NCBI GenBank assembly: GCA_041391765.1
Contig: JAWKNJ010000031.1
Location: 4,063 to 68,062 of the forward strand
Source: SHAN690 sp041391765
GTDB taxonomy: Bacteria; Bacteroidota; Bacteroidia; Flavobacteriales_G; Salibacteraceae
Direction of reading: 5' to 3'
Length of the DNA stretch: 64,000 bases
The notes beneath the pieces are model-generated. The model made no database searches. It was not told the origin of the DNA and worked only from the letters and a program-made list of their open reading frames with translations. Shown in pieces: positions 7,080 to 16,597 of the stretch. Both the position numbers and the translations under genes were made by a program. The number at the start of each line of letters is the position of its first letter. The stretch's first letter is position 1.

Positions 7080-9146
7080 ATGAGATCATATAACATTGTT
7101 GGCCTAGTTGCTGTTTCTCTTTTATTTATTGGAACTTTTCTCAAGGCATTCCATTGGTTTGGAGCAGGAATAGCATATGTCCTGACCATGTTCACTTTGG
7201 TTAGTTTTTTCGCACCGCTTCGATTGATGGATTCGTTGAAATCAGGGCGAAGCAAGTTGATTTCATGGGTGGAGTATTTCACAATCACCTTATTATCCAT
7301 TGCCACTGTCTTTAAGATGATGCACTGGCCATTTGGAGGGTTTCTGTTGTATACTTTCTTCTTTGTGTTTTTCTTAGGCTACGTACCCACCTATGTAATC
7401 CAGGGTTTTCGACAATCTGCGGATAGGAACACGATTTATTTCAACATGATTATTGGCGGAATAGTCATTATGATGTTCTACCTGTACATGGGAGGACAAG
7501 TAAGTGCACGGATGTTGGATAGTTATGATTTGGCCCTGACTAAGCAAGTCCAGCTATTCGAAAAGTCTGAGAAAAAGGCTAACAAGTTGATGGAGTCCAT
7601 CAGTCTGTTAAATGTGGATTCGATAAATCACAAGTCAAGTCAACTTCATGCTCGAACCAATGAAATCATACAATCTATTGATACGCTCACAAATTTCTTG
7701 ATTGCTCAATCGGATGGAATTTCAATTGAGAAAGCGGACTCACTTTGGTTTGGACATATTCAAAACAGGGACAAATTTGATATCCCTACTCAACTTCTGA
7801 TGTTTGAGGGTAGAGGTGAACAGCTTCGAAAAACGTTGAACGAATATTCGGAATGGTCCAAGAAACTCTTCGATCCGGAAGTTCGACTATTACTGGAAGA
7901 AGAGCTTAGCATTGATACAAAGGATAGATATGATGAATGGAATGAAGAAAATATCACCTGGGAGCGATACATGTTTGATCATGTTCCATTATCCGTGGTT
8001 ATTGGGTCAATGTTGACAGTCCGACACGAGGTTATCCAGGTTGAAATCGCTGCGTTGGAAGAAATGCTGAACGCAGCAGCAAGTGAGAAGCCGGACAATT
8101 TTGCTGCAATTCTAGCCGAAGTAAATTCAAAGTACGAGGCAGAGGCAAGGCAGCTTGAGATTGCCGAATTAGAAAAGCAAAAGGAGCTTTCGGATGAAAG
8201 CGTGAAGTCAAAACAAGAAGAAGTTGATGCCATTGCATCTACAATGCTTTGGATGGGCTTGGGTATTTTCATTTTCATCGTCATGTTGTTCTATGTCATC
8301 CGCAGCAACATTGCTCGCAAGCGGCTGAACAAGGAAATAACTCAGCAGAAAATTGAGATTGAACATCAAAAGGAACTCGTTGAGGAGAAAAATAGAGAAG
8401 TCACCGAATCAATCACCTATGCCAAGCGCATTCAAGAGGCGATATTACCTCCGCGCAAATTGGTTAAGGAGTACCTCTCAAACAGCTTCGTTCTATACAA
8501 GCCAAAAGACATTGTAGCCGGTGACTTCTATTGGATGCAACCATTCGGTGATTGGGTGTTTTTTGCGGCAGCCGACTGCACTGGGCATGGTGTGCCGGGA
8601 GCAATGGTCAGTGTGATCTGCAATAACGGACTGAACCGATCAGTGCGCGAGTTTGGATTGAGAGATCCGGCTCAAATCTTAGACAAGACGCGCGATCTGG
8701 TCATGCAAGAATTCGAGAAAAGCGAGGAAGACGTAAAGGACGGAATGGACATAGCGTTGTGCGCATTGAATACCGACACGAATGAGCTACATTATGCTGG
8801 TGCTCAAAATCCGCTATGGATTGTTCGTTCAGGTGCATCTGAGGTGGAAGAAATCAAGGGCGATAAGCAACCTATTGGACGGTACGCAGAACCGAGACCA
8901 TTTACTACGCATCATGTGAAGCTAGAAAAGGGGGACACGATCTATGTGTTCAGCGATGGTTATGCCGATCAATTTGGTGGGGTGAAAGGCAAGAAGTTTA
9001 AGTATGCTTCATTCAAGGAATTACTTGTATCTATTCAAGAAAAACCAATGGAAGCTCAGAGAGAAATCATCAATAGTCGCTTTGAAGAATGGCGTGGAGA
9101 ACTGGAACAGATTGATGACGTGTGTGTTATTGGAGTTCGTATTTGA
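7080..9146 (+). CDS. GldL-like membrane sensor fused to SpoIIE/PP2C phosphatase (paralogue 2 of 4)
   Basis: 688 aa. The first ~120 residues contain four membrane segments with two copies of a K-x-x-HW element (LKAFHWFGAG and FKMMHWPFGG). This resembles GldL, the T9SS/gliding motor membrane protein with its KxMHWPGA motif. A helical region rich in Glu/Lys follows, then a fifth membrane segment (about 387-410), a coiled coil and a complete PP2C domain (from about 453: VAGDFYWM, ADCTGHGVPGA, DGMDIAL, FSDGYADQF, QIDDVCVIG). The ATG at 7080 starts directly with the hydrophobic segment. The GldL-like part may couple the phosphatase to membrane potential or to the secretion motor; this is inference. 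Confidence 0.88.
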   Translation: MRSYNIVGLVAVSLLFIGTFLKAFHWFGAGIAYVLTMFTLVSFFAPLRLMDSLKSGRSKLISWVEYFTITLLSIATVFKMMHWPFGGFLLYTFFFVFFLGYVPTYVIQGFRQSADRNTIYFNMIIGGIVIMMFYLYMGGQVSARMLDSYDLALTKQVQLFEKSEKKANKLMESISLLNVDSINHKSSQLHARTNEIIQSIDTLTNFLIAQSDGISIEKADSLWFGHIQNRDKFDIPTQLLMFEGRGEQLRKTLNEYSEWSKKLFDPEVRLLLEEELSIDTKDRYDEWNEENITWERYMFDHVPLSVVIGSMLTVRHEVIQVEIAALEEMLNAAASEKPDNFAAILAEVNSKYEAEARQLEIAELEKQKELSDESVKSKQEEVDAIASTMLWMGLGIFIFIVMLFYVIRSNIARKRLNKEITQQKIEIEHQKELVEEKNREVTESITYAKRIQEAILPPRKLVKEYLSNSFVLYKPKDIVAGDFYWMQPFGDWVFFAAADCTGHGVPGAMVSVICNNGLNRSVREFGLRDPAQILDKTRDLVMQEFEKSEEDVKDGMDIALCALNTDTNELHYAGAQNPLWIVRSGASEVEEIKGDKQPIGRYAEPRPFTTHHVKLEKGDTIYVFSDGYADQFGGVKGKKFKYASFKELLVSIQEKPMEAQREIINSRFEEWRGELEQIDDVCVIGVRI

Positions 9147-9186
9147 TCAGAAAATTTCTAGTGTGGGCATATGATAGATGCTTGGT

Positions 9187-9194
9187 TATATTTG
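9187..9194 (+). promoter_or_regulatory. Bacteroidota -7 box candidate (TATATTTG)
   Basis: An exact TAnnTTTG match in the 158-bp gap between the second and third phosphatase genes. A clear -33 TTTG is not present at the ideal distance. If used, the transcript would begin near 9200, which limits where the third phosphatase can start. Confidence 0.4.
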
Positions 9195-9304
9195 ACCATA
9201 ACCTAACCACCTGATTTCTACGCCTTATTAATACCCTAGTCTCCGTATTCAATCGCATTTGTGCAGGGCGTAGTGCATTATGGACTCCATTATTAATCTT
9301 TTGC

Positions 9305-11602
9305 TTGGTTGCTAACGCTAACCCTGTAGTCGCCCAAACGAAGGCAGACTACAAGTTTAAGGTCACCGGGAAAATTGTTTTGGATGATTCAAAGAAGAGG
9401 ACGCCCTATAAAAATGCACCAATTACCATTTATTCAGATGGTGAAGTCTTGGAGATTATTTATGCTGACAAAAAGGGAATGTTCGATGTTCAGCTAGCCT
9501 ATGACGGAGAATATGAGGTCTCATTTGGAACGATAGAATCAGGCTACGTGCCAAAGCGACTAGCCTTCAATACCAAAGGTGTTCCGGATGAAATCAAGCC
9601 AAAGATCATGTCGTTCGACTTTACTGTAGCGTTGATAGAATACTATTCCTCAATAGATTATTCGGCTTTTGAGAAACCTGTAGGCAAGATTCATTATAGT
9701 CCGGAGATAAAGGAGTTTGACTATGACATCAATTACACCAGGGAAATTCAAGATGCAATCACCCAACTATTAAGTTCTAAATTCAAGCTGAACGTTCAGG
9801 TGTTTCAATCGATGGATGAAACAGCAAACGATGTTATTGAGTTGGCTGATGTACCTGTGACGCTTTATCTCAAAGTCAATAAGGTTGCTTCTTTGAAGGC
9901 AGATGAAAATGGACGATTTAGCATAGATCTGGAATACGACAAATTGGGTTATAACCTTATTGTCGGTGAAGGTTTGAGGGGTTTCAAGCCGAAAAGAATA
10001 ATCATTAATACAATCGATGTTCCAGAGGATTTGCAAGAGAAGAAGAGTGTGCGATCAATGGACATAAGGTTAACGCTTCATGCCGGTTTTGGTGCAGATG
10101 TAGCGAGTGAAATGCCGGTAGGCATAGTGGGTTATAACATCGAAGAAAAGTCTTTTGAAGCCGATTGGATTGAAGAAGAGTTGGTAGATCAAGGGTTGGA
10201 TGGAAAAGCTGAAAAAGGACAGAAGTCGAGCGCATTCGAATTAGCTGCTCAGCAGTATCTGGAAACAGCACAGTTTCAAAGTGAAATCGAAAAGTATAAG
10301 AGCATCAATTCCATCATGGTTCAAAAGGCTAACCGCATGGATAGGCAGATTGAGCAATTGAAAGACAGTGTGCAAACCCAGCGATCTAGGTTTCAGCAGG
10401 AACTCGAAGCCACCGACCAAAAGTGGCAACGCGAACAAGAAGAATTGATGATGGAAATCTCTAAGATTTCTGACAAATCATCATTGGATGCAGCAAGGCG
10501 AAAGCTGGAAGTGGATAAACTCAAGGCCATCACCGATGAGGATAAGCAGGCTATTGCAGAACGAGAGGCTGCGTTGAATCAGGTTCAAGGTAAACTTTCA
10601 GATGCGGTGACGACCATCGAGCAAAAGGATGATGAAATCAAGCAAAAGGAAGAAGAAGCTAAGGAACGCAGGAGGCAACTCATAGCAGCTTTAGCAGCCA
10701 TTAGTATCATCATGGTTCTGGCTGTGTTCCTATTGATGAGTATTCGAAAACAGAAAGCCGCGAATAGAACCATTACGCTTCAGCACGATGAAATTGTGCA
10801 ACAAAAGGCTGACATAGAACACCAAAAGGAGATAGTTGAAGAAAAGAACAAAGAAATCACCGATTCGATCACCTACGCAAAACGCATCCAAGAAGCCATA
10901 TTGCCGCCACAAAAGCTGGTGAAGGAGTTCTTGTCAAACAGCTTTGTGCTGTATAAACCGAAAGATATTGTTGCAGGTGATTTTTACTGGATGCATCCGG
11001 ATGGTGAGTGGGTGTATTTTGCAGCTGCTGACTGCACTGGTCATGGAGTTCCCGGGGCGATGGTGAGTGTGATTTGCAACAACGGATTAAACAGATCAGT
11101 TCGTGAATTCGGATTGAAAGAGCCTGATGAAATTCTCAATAAGACCCGTGAGCTCGTTTTACAAGAGTTTGAGAAAAGCGAGGAAGAAGTAAAGGACGGG
11201 ATGGACATTGCGCTGTGCGCACTCAACGCCAAGGAGAGAAAGCTCCAATATGCCGGAGCGCAAAATCCACTTTGGATCATACGAAACGGAGCCACGGAAG
11301 TGGAAGAAATCAAGCCCGATAAACAGCCCATTGGCCAGTATGCTGAACTTCGGCCTTTTACCAATCACGATGTGGAATTAAATGAAGGCGACACGGTTTA
11401 CATTTTCAGCGATGGTTATGCCGATCAATTTGGCGGTCCCAAGGGCAAGAAGTTTAAGTATGCATCCTTCAAGGAACTGTTAGTTTCCGTAAACCATGAA
11501 CCGCTTGAAAATCAGCGAACAATTATCAACGAACGCTTTGAAGAGTGGAGGGGAGAGTTGGAACAGATAGACGATGTTTGCGTAATTGGGGTAAGAGTTT
11601 GA
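9305..11602 (+). CDS. Duplicated beta-domain sensor-SpoIIE/PP2C phosphatase (paralogue 3 of 4)
   Basis: 765 aa from a TTG at 9305. The frame is open back to 9215 and encodes a better signal peptide (LWTPLLIFCLVANANPVVAQ), but there is no in-frame ATG, GTG or other TTG; the true start is unresolved. Two similar ~130-residue extracytoplasmic modules follow, each a beta-rich unit like carboxypeptidase-regulatory/CNA-B folds (first KNAPITIYSDGEVLEIIYAD, second DVPVTLYLKVNKVASLKAD) ending in a PVGxIxY motif. Then come a long coiled coil, a membrane segment (about 458-480) and an intact PP2C domain. The stop overlaps the next gene's TTG start by 3 bases, so the two are coupled. Confidence 0.88.
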   Translation: MVANANPVVAQTKADYKFKVTGKIVLDDSKKRTPYKNAPITIYSDGEVLEIIYADKKGMFDVQLAYDGEYEVSFGTIESGYVPKRLAFNTKGVPDEIKPKIMSFDFTVALIEYYSSIDYSAFEKPVGKIHYSPEIKEFDYDINYTREIQDAITQLLSSKFKLNVQVFQSMDETANDVIELADVPVTLYLKVNKVASLKADENGRFSIDLEYDKLGYNLIVGEGLRGFKPKRIIINTIDVPEDLQEKKSVRSMDIRLTLHAGFGADVASEMPVGIVGYNIEEKSFEADWIEEELVDQGLDGKAEKGQKSSAFELAAQQYLETAQFQSEIEKYKSINSIMVQKANRMDRQIEQLKDSVQTQRSRFQQELEATDQKWQREQEELMMEISKISDKSSLDAARRKLEVDKLKAITDEDKQAIAEREAALNQVQGKLSDAVTTIEQKDDEIKQKEEEAKERRRQLIAALAAISIIMVLAVFLLMSIRKQKAANRTITLQHDEIVQQKADIEHQKEIVEEKNKEITDSITYAKRIQEAILPPQKLVKEFLSNSFVLYKPKDIVAGDFYWMHPDGEWVYFAAADCTGHGVPGAMVSVICNNGLNRSVREFGLKEPDEILNKTRELVLQEFEKSEEEVKDGMDIALCALNAKERKLQYAGAQNPLWIIRNGATEVEEIKPDKQPIGQYAELRPFTNHDVELNEGDTVYIFSDGYADQFGGPKGKKFKYASFKELLVSVNHEPLENQRTIINERFEEWRGELEQIDDVCVIGVRV

Positions 11603-13539
11603 AAGCTATCACTTTGTTCATATTGCTTATGGCACTTGGTCTGACGACTTTGGGACAAGATTGGGAGACTTTGATTCGTGAATCAGAGGACAAGATGACA
11701 ACGTCACAAATTACGCGAGCCCGGTTTAAGTCTTTGTTCATATACAAATTTGCGCAATCAAGTGAGTGGCCGGGTGGTTCGATAAAGGACAGCTTTAAAA
11801 TTGTCGTTCTGAAGAATCCATATCTGTGCAAGTACTTATCAATAGCGGCAGAGACAAAGACCATTAACGGGTTTCCTGTAGACATCGAATACATCAGCAG
11901 CATTAATGACTTTACGACCGGTCAGATGTTATATGCCGACTATTTTGATGGGGTGTCAGCGGAACAACTTTTTGACGCAATTGGTGATCAATCAGTAGCA
12001 TTAGTAACCGAGGGATATGATTATAATACCACCATGTTCAACTTCATAATTCAAGGTAATTTGATAAAATATCAGATGAACCGATCTAACTTGTCGAAGC
12101 ATGGCATAATTCCATCTAAAGCACTTGAAAATTTAGCCACTGAAGTAAATGAGGAAGATTGGAAGACAGAATTGGAGCGCCTGCGCAAGGATTTACAAGT
12201 TGAAAAGCAGAAGTCAGCGCAGCTGCAAGATGTGAACGAAAATCTGAATGTTGAAGTAACTACCCTAAAAACTGACATTCAAACGCTGGAAGAAAAAATA
12301 GACGCTCTTAATGAAGAAATCATTGAAAAAAGAAGTGAGTTGTCTGAAGTCTTTGATCGGATTGGAGTCCAGAAAGACGTTTACCAAAAGCTGGTAAAAA
12401 GCCTAGACAGCAAAGAGCGCGAACTCACTGAAAGTCAGAAGGAACTACAATCCAAGAACGAGGAACTTGAAACTAAGGAATTGGCAATTCAAGTCTCGGA
12501 GAAACGATTATCCGAACAACGAGAACAGATAGAATTAGCTAACGAAGAAATATTAGTCGTTGAGAGTAGAATGTCGAATGCGTTGAAACTACTAGAAAAT
12601 CAAAAACTAGTCAGTTATGCTGTGGCAATCATCGCCTTTATCATTTTGATCCTTGGTGCTTTGGCATTTGTAAATTATAGAAGACAGAAGTCACAGGCAC
12701 AAATCATTGCGAAGCAACGTGATGAAGTTGAATCACAACGGGATGAGATTCGACAACAGCACGAGCAGTTGGAAGAGAAAAACCAAGAAATCCTGGATTC
12801 GATCGAATATGCCAAGCGTATCCAAACCGCCATCCTTCCACCGGATCGTATTGTCAAGGAATACCTCAATCAGAGCTTCATTTTGTATAAACCAAAGGAT
12901 GTGGTTGCGGGTGATTTCTATTGGATGGAAACGGTTGGTGATGTCGTGTACTACGCGGCTGCAGATTGTACTGGTCACGGGGTCCCCGGAGCCATGGTTT
13001 CAGTGATTTGTGTGAACGGATTGAATCGAGCAGTGCGAGAATTCGGACTTCGACAACCAGCCGAGATTTTGGACAAGACACGAGAGCTCGTCATCAAGGA
13101 ATTCGAAAAAAGTGAGGAGGAAGTGAAAGACGGAATGGATATTTCGCTTTGCGCATTGAACTCAAAAACCAAGGAACTTCAGTGGGCCGGTGCCAACAAT
13201 CCGCTTTGGATCGTCCGAAAAGGAGCGGAAGAAGTAGAAGAAGTGAAGCCGGATAAACAGCCTATTGGAAGGTATGAATCAGAAAAACCGTTCACCAATC
13301 ATGTTGTTCAGTTGAATGACGGTGATACCATCTACACCTTTTCGGATGGATATCCGGATCAATTCGGTGGCGAAAGCGGCAAAAAATACAAAAGCGGTAA
13401 GTTCAAAAGTACACTCCTCAAATTGGCTCATCAGCCTGTTAGTGACCAGCGAGCTTTGTTGGACGAAGAGTTTGAGTCGTGGCGTGGAGAGCATGAACAG
13501 ATCGATGATGTCTGTGTCATTGGTGTGAAAATCACTTAG
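11599..13539 (+). CDS. YfiR/HmsC-like sensor-SpoIIE/PP2C phosphatase (paralogue 4 of 4)
   Basis: 646 aa from a TTG at 11599, overlapping the previous TGA (TTGA) and giving a proper signal peptide (MKAITLFILLMALGLTTLGQ). Residues about 39-170 match the YfiR/HmsC-like periplasmic fold (ARFKSLFIYKFAQSSEWP, IKYQMNRSNLSKHGI, SKALENLA). YfiR-type proteins repress membrane signalling enzymes in response to redox or envelope stress. A long coiled coil (about 175-335), one membrane segment (about 338-362) and a complete PP2C domain (from about 411) follow. Combining YfiR with PP2C rather than a diguanylate cyclase is unusual. Translationally coupled to paralogue 3. Confidence 0.88.
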   Translation: MKAITLFILLMALGLTTLGQDWETLIRESEDKMTTSQITRARFKSLFIYKFAQSSEWPGGSIKDSFKIVVLKNPYLCKYLSIAAETKTINGFPVDIEYISSINDFTTGQMLYADYFDGVSAEQLFDAIGDQSVALVTEGYDYNTTMFNFIIQGNLIKYQMNRSNLSKHGIIPSKALENLATEVNEEDWKTELERLRKDLQVEKQKSAQLQDVNENLNVEVTTLKTDIQTLEEKIDALNEEIIEKRSELSEVFDRIGVQKDVYQKLVKSLDSKERELTESQKELQSKNEELETKELAIQVSEKRLSEQREQIELANEEILVVESRMSNALKLLENQKLVSYAVAIIAFIILILGALAFVNYRRQKSQAQIIAKQRDEVESQRDEIRQQHEQLEEKNQEILDSIEYAKRIQTAILPPDRIVKEYLNQSFILYKPKDVVAGDFYWMETVGDVVYYAAADCTGHGVPGAMVSVICVNGLNRAVREFGLRQPAEILDKTRELVIKEFEKSEEEVKDGMDISLCALNSKTKELQWAGANNPLWIVRKGAEEVEEVKPDKQPIGRYESEKPFTNHVVQLNDGDTIYTFSDGYPDQFGGESGKKYKSGKFKSTLLKLAHQPVSDQRALLDEEFESWRGEHEQIDDVCVIGVKIT

Positions 13540-13660
13540 TGATAGTCATCGAGCCCTCCGCTAGAAGCGAATCGGTTGATGATGTATGTGCCATTCGGCT
13601 CAGGGTTTGATTTTGTCCTTCCCCAACGGCAGGTATTAACCTTGCGGCATTAATCATTCA

Positions 13661-14413
13661 ATGAAATCAAAAAGCTACACATCGGTTGAGTTAGCGCGAC
13701 TGGCAAATGTTACTGAGCGCACATTGCGTTACTATGACGAAATCGCGTTGCTTGTTCCAAAGAGTCGTGAGGAAAGTGGTAAGCGCATTTACGGTTTAGA
13801 CGAGCTCTATCGCCTTCAGCAAATACTGCTGTATCGTGAAATGGGTTTTAGCTTGGATGCAATCAAGGAGATTCTGGATGATCCGGGATTTGATCTGATT
13901 GGTTCACTGAAAAACCAACGCCAAAAGCTCGAACAGCAACGCTCAACCATGGGACGGCTGATTGTGATCGTTGACAAAACAATCAAAGCAATGCAAGACA
14001 ACACACAACCACTCAGTGACAAGGATCTCTATGATGGATTGTCACAACAAACCATTGATGAATATAAGGCTGAGGCAGAGGAACGCTGGGGGGATGAGTT
14101 CAGAAAATCGGAAGCTCGTATACGCCAAATGAGCAAGGCCGAAATTCAGGAACTGAAGGCAGAAGGTGATCAGATCATCAGAAAACTGGTTCATCTTATG
14201 AAACTTGATCCCGCTGACTCTATTTCACAATTGACCATCGCTGAATACTTCAACCATTTGAATCAGTGGAATCAAATGGATCGGACAAAGTGGGCCACTA
14301 TTGCGGAGATGTATGTCGAAGACGAACGATTCCGAACAAACTATGACAAGTATGCAAAAGGTTTGGCCCTATGGATTCGCGATGCTGTAAGGGTATTTTC
14401 CGCGCAAAGCTGA
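13661..14413 (+). CDS. MerR-family regulator with TipAS-like effector domain
   Basis: 250 aa. The N-terminal winged HTH is typical of MerR (YTSVELARLANVTERTLRYYDEIALLVP, residues 6-33), with the RIYGLDELYRLQQILLYREMGFSLD part and a coiled-coil dimerisation helix. The C-terminal half (GLSQQTIDEYKAEAEERWGD to the end) resembles the TipAS antibiotic-recognition domain of TipAL-type regulators, which bind hydrophobic or peptide drugs. No Cys pattern for metal sensing is seen. It is monocistronic, with no drug transporter beside it, so its target is unknown. The T9SS subtilase gene begins 42 bp downstream. Confidence 0.85.
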   Translation: MKSKSYTSVELARLANVTERTLRYYDEIALLVPKSREESGKRIYGLDELYRLQQILLYREMGFSLDAIKEILDDPGFDLIGSLKNQRQKLEQQRSTMGRLIVIVDKTIKAMQDNTQPLSDKDLYDGLSQQTIDEYKAEAEERWGDEFRKSEARIRQMSKAEIQELKAEGDQIIRKLVHLMKLDPADSISQLTIAEYFNHLNQWNQMDRTKWATIAEMYVEDERFRTNYDKYAKGLALWIRDAVRVFSAQS

Positions 14414-14455
14414 TGCTCAAGTAATGTTACATTTAGGGCTAACAACACTTCGACT

Positions 14456-16597
14456 ATGAAACGATTGTTAGCCCTTTTATTTTTAGCCATTTCTATTAAT
14501 GGTGCGCAAGCGCAAACCATTATTCCCGCTGCATCTCAGGCTGCCATAATGCGGTCTGTTGATCAAAACAAATTAGCGCAGGTTTCGATTCACGGAGAAA
14601 AATACGTCTCTGTTTTGGCTGAAATGAATGATTCTTTCAACGTATCCGAATTAGAGACCCTGGGGATCATCGTTGGGACGAAACGGGGTAGGATAGTCAC
14701 ACTTAAAATTCCACAAAAGCGAGTTGAGTTGATAGAGAACTTGCCTGGAATTGGCTATGCCCAGATAGCAACGAAGGTTCGTCCCAATTTGGATCGTGCG
14801 GTTCGAGATGTGAGGGCCGACAGTGTTCACATGGGCTGGGAGTTGGACTCAGCTTACACAGGTAAAGGTGTTTTGATTGGAGTGACCGACTGGGGCTTTG
14901 ACTATACGCATCCCATGTTTTATGACACCGCCATGAACCAAACGCGCATTCTGGCTGCTTGGGATCAATATAAAACAAGCGGCCCTGCACCGGATGGGTT
15001 CAATTATGGAACCGAATACAAAACGGTGAGCCAGTTGCTTGCGGCTCAGTCTGACACCGCCAATATTTACAGTTATGCCACCCATGGTTCACATGTTGCC
15101 GGAATAGCGGGAGGTGGGGGAGCGGGAACAAAATACCGTGGCCTTGCCTTTGACGCTGAGTTTTTGTTTGCAACATTTTTGGTGGACGAGGGGGCCGTTG
15201 TTGATGCATTTGAATGGATGTATCAGAAATCCTTGGCTGAGGACAAAAGACTGGTGATTAATATGAGTTGGGGACTGTATTACATGGGAACGCTGGATGG
15301 TAAATCGTTGCTCAGCGAAGTCATCACCGAATACATTGACCTTGGGGTTTTGTTTGTGACGAGTGGAGGTAATAACGGTGACGCAGACTTTCATTTGAAA
15401 TTTGAATTTAACAGCGATACCATGCGAACAAGAGTTGGCTTTGTTCCAAACAATGCCGTCCCTTACCAGGATGGTCAAAGCATTTCCATGTGGGGAGAGG
15501 AAGGCAAGTCGTTCATCACGGGATTTGATATTCTGAACTCTTCGAATACCCGTGTAGGTGGTTCGGAATTGTTTAATACAAGTACGGCAAGTGCCTACAC
15601 TGAATCGGATTTAATCGTTGGCACAGACACATTTCACTTCGACATTGCCGTGGATAATGCGCATCCACGAAACAACAGACCTCATGCGAGGCTTCGCATT
15701 CGTTACCCACCTTCCGGATTCAAGATTGTGTTGAAAGCTACCTCTGCATCAGGAACCGTTCATTTCTGGAATTTACTGGAAACCACAACGGGGGTAGGTA
15801 ACACAGGTTGGGATTTCACTTCCCTCGGAACCGGATACACTGCTGGAGACAACCTTTATGGAATAGGCGAACCAGCTTGCACGGAAAGCCTGATTTCGGT
15901 TGGCGCTCATTCTTCAGGTGTGTTCAACAATGGAGAATTTATTCCCTTCAATATTGCTGACTTCTCTAGCCTGGGGCCTACGCTAGACGGCAGAGTCAAG
16001 CCCGACATTACGGCTCCCGGTGTTGGTGTGATCTCATCCATTTCTTCTTTCACCGATGGTGCGTACTCACCCGTGGAGACTATTTCCTTCAACGGGAGGG
16101 AATATGGCTTTGTGGCATTCAGCGGCACCTCCATGTCATCGCCCGTAGTTACAGGCATAGTCGCCATGATGTTGGAAGCGAATCCGGAATTAACCCCAGC
16201 AAAAATCAAAGAGATACTTCAGGAAACTGCGCGTGAGGACTACTACACCGGCACAATTCCCGAAGGTGGAAGTAACATTTGGGGTCAAGGTAAAGTTCAT
16301 GCATGGCGAGCTGTAAGAAGGGCTTCCGAATTGGTCGGGATAGAAGAAACTGAAAGCTGGATGGACGAGATGATCGTATATCCTAATCCTGCACAACATC
16401 ATTTGACCCTGAAAACAATCGGGCAACCAAGCCATGTGTGTGTATATGACCTTCAAGGTCAGATGGTGTTGGAAACCAGCGGGGATGTCAACGTTTTGAA
16501 GATCGAACGTTTGCGTGCAGGTTCCTACTTTGGAATTGCAACCGATCACAGTGGAATTTCAACGATGTTTCGATTCGTGAAAGCAAGTGCAGATTAA
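14456..16597 (+). CDS. Secreted S8 subtilisin-like serine protease with T9SS sorting domain
   Basis: 713 aa. Signal peptide: MKRLLALLFLAISINGAQAQ. Catalytic triad: D145 (GVTDWGFDYTHP), H213 (YATHGSHVAGIAGG) and S559 (FSGTSMSSPVVTG), with the oxyanion Asn region (SGGNNGD) between. A beta insert separates His and Ser. The last ~80 residues (EMIVYPNPAQHHLTLK ... LRAGSYFGIA) form a type A T9SS C-terminal domain, so the enzyme should cross the outer membrane and be released or anchored. It probably hydrolyses extracellular protein. The 3' end overlaps the convergent GNAT gene by 4 bp. Confidence 0.93.
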   Translation: MKRLLALLFLAISINGAQAQTIIPAASQAAIMRSVDQNKLAQVSIHGEKYVSVLAEMNDSFNVSELETLGIIVGTKRGRIVTLKIPQKRVELIENLPGIGYAQIATKVRPNLDRAVRDVRADSVHMGWELDSAYTGKGVLIGVTDWGFDYTHPMFYDTAMNQTRILAAWDQYKTSGPAPDGFNYGTEYKTVSQLLAAQSDTANIYSYATHGSHVAGIAGGGGAGTKYRGLAFDAEFLFATFLVDEGAVVDAFEWMYQKSLAEDKRLVINMSWGLYYMGTLDGKSLLSEVITEYIDLGVLFVTSGGNNGDADFHLKFEFNSDTMRTRVGFVPNNAVPYQDGQSISMWGEEGKSFITGFDILNSSNTRVGGSELFNTSTASAYTESDLIVGTDTFHFDIAVDNAHPRNNRPHARLRIRYPPSGFKIVLKATSASGTVHFWNLLETTTGVGNTGWDFTSLGTGYTAGDNLYGIGEPACTESLISVGAHSSGVFNNGEFIPFNIADFSSLGPTLDGRVKPDITAPGVGVISSISSFTDGAYSPVETISFNGREYGFVAFSGTSMSSPVVTGIVAMMLEANPELTPAKIKEILQETAREDYYTGTIPEGGSNIWGQGKVHAWRAVRRASELVGIEETESWMDEMIVYPNPAQHHLTLKTIGQPSHVCVYDLQGQMVLETSGDVNVLKIERLRAGSYFGIATDHSGISTMFRFVKASAD

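Noticed and set aside
11526..11903. Minus-strand frame of 125 codons at the junction of two phosphatase genes
   Set aside because: Antisense to the end of paralogue 3 and signal peptide/YfiR region of paralogue 4; no motif.
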